NCBI GenBank assembly: GCA_002698425.1
Contig: NZXU01000004.1
Location: 1-14,829, forward strand
Direction: 5' to 3'
DNA length: 14,829 nt
Source: Ahrensia sp.
Lineage (GTDB): Bacteria > Pseudomonadota > Alphaproteobacteria > Rhizobiales > Rhizobiaceae
The stretch's first letter is position 1; each line of letters begins with the position of its first letter. Positions 14,745-14,829 of the stretch are shown here, piece by piece. Position numbers and translations under genes: made by a program. The notes below the pieces were generated by a model that was not told where the DNA came from, did no database searches, and saw only the letters and a program-made list of their open reading frames with translations.

Positions 14745-14829
14745 CCGAGTGGTCCATGTTGATTGTTAGTGCATGACCGGCCTGCGGTCCATCGGGACGA
14801 TGGTTTCCGGGGCCGGCGGGCGGTAGCCT

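Noticed and set aside
1..14829. CRISPR array, tRNA or rRNA genes
   Set aside because: No regularly spaced direct repeats and no tRNA-like cloverleaf with T-loop motif were noticed on reading; the visible repeats are short inverted repeats and the two diverged leader copies.

Overview
The window looks like part of a large conjugative plasmid, or an integrative conjugative element, from an alphaproteobacterium of the order Hyphomicrobiales (Rhizobiales). The evidence is the Ti/rhizobial-type transfer block arranged as traC-traD-traG facing away from traA-traF-traB around an oriT. It is supported by the companions ArdC and DUF736, by high GC content, and by codon use rich in G/C third positions. 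No replication genes, no Mpf (trb/virB) genes and no quorum regulators are present. The species cannot be named from this sequence alone.

Left part (1-5100): a 61-codon unknown gene with a strong terminator is followed by the antirestriction gene ardC. Next comes about 760 bp without an intact gene. This stretch holds a short relic of a PP-loop ATPase/PAPS-reductase-like gene and one copy (A) of a diverged structured leader. An IS110-family insertion sequence sits directly after leader A. A second leader copy (B) precedes two intact DUF736 genes. A third DUF736 paralogue is broken at its 5' end. Each DUF736 gene is followed by a GC-rich hairpin.

Middle (5100-9330), minus strand: a small WGR-domain protein, a 358-codon orphan gene with a TTG start and less GC-biased codons, then the compact traC-traD-traG operon (accessory Dtr proteins and the coupling ATPase). 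The 257 bp between traC and traA are packed with inverted repeats. They contain a recognisable MOBQ (RSF1010/Ti-like) nic region with an adjacent hairpin.

Right part (9332-14829), plus strand: traA (relaxase-helicase), traF (signal-peptidase-like protease) and traB (membrane protein with an amidohydrolase-like domain) form an overlapping operon. The traH expected after traB is absent. In its place are about 200 bp of unassigned DNA, then fragments of an IS3-type and an IS630-type transposase fused into one open frame.

How it fits together: TraA, helped by TraC and TraD, would nick oriT, and TraG would couple the relaxosome to a type IV secretion channel encoded elsewhere. By comparison with RSF1010 the nick should lie on the minus strand. 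The minus strand would then enter the recipient with the traC/traG side first and the traA side last, which puts the DUF736/ardC block in the leading region. Those genes lie on the plus strand, so the incoming single strand is their template. The duplicated hairpin-rich leaders before them are therefore candidates for early-expression elements. That is the most interesting hypothesis here, and it is inference.
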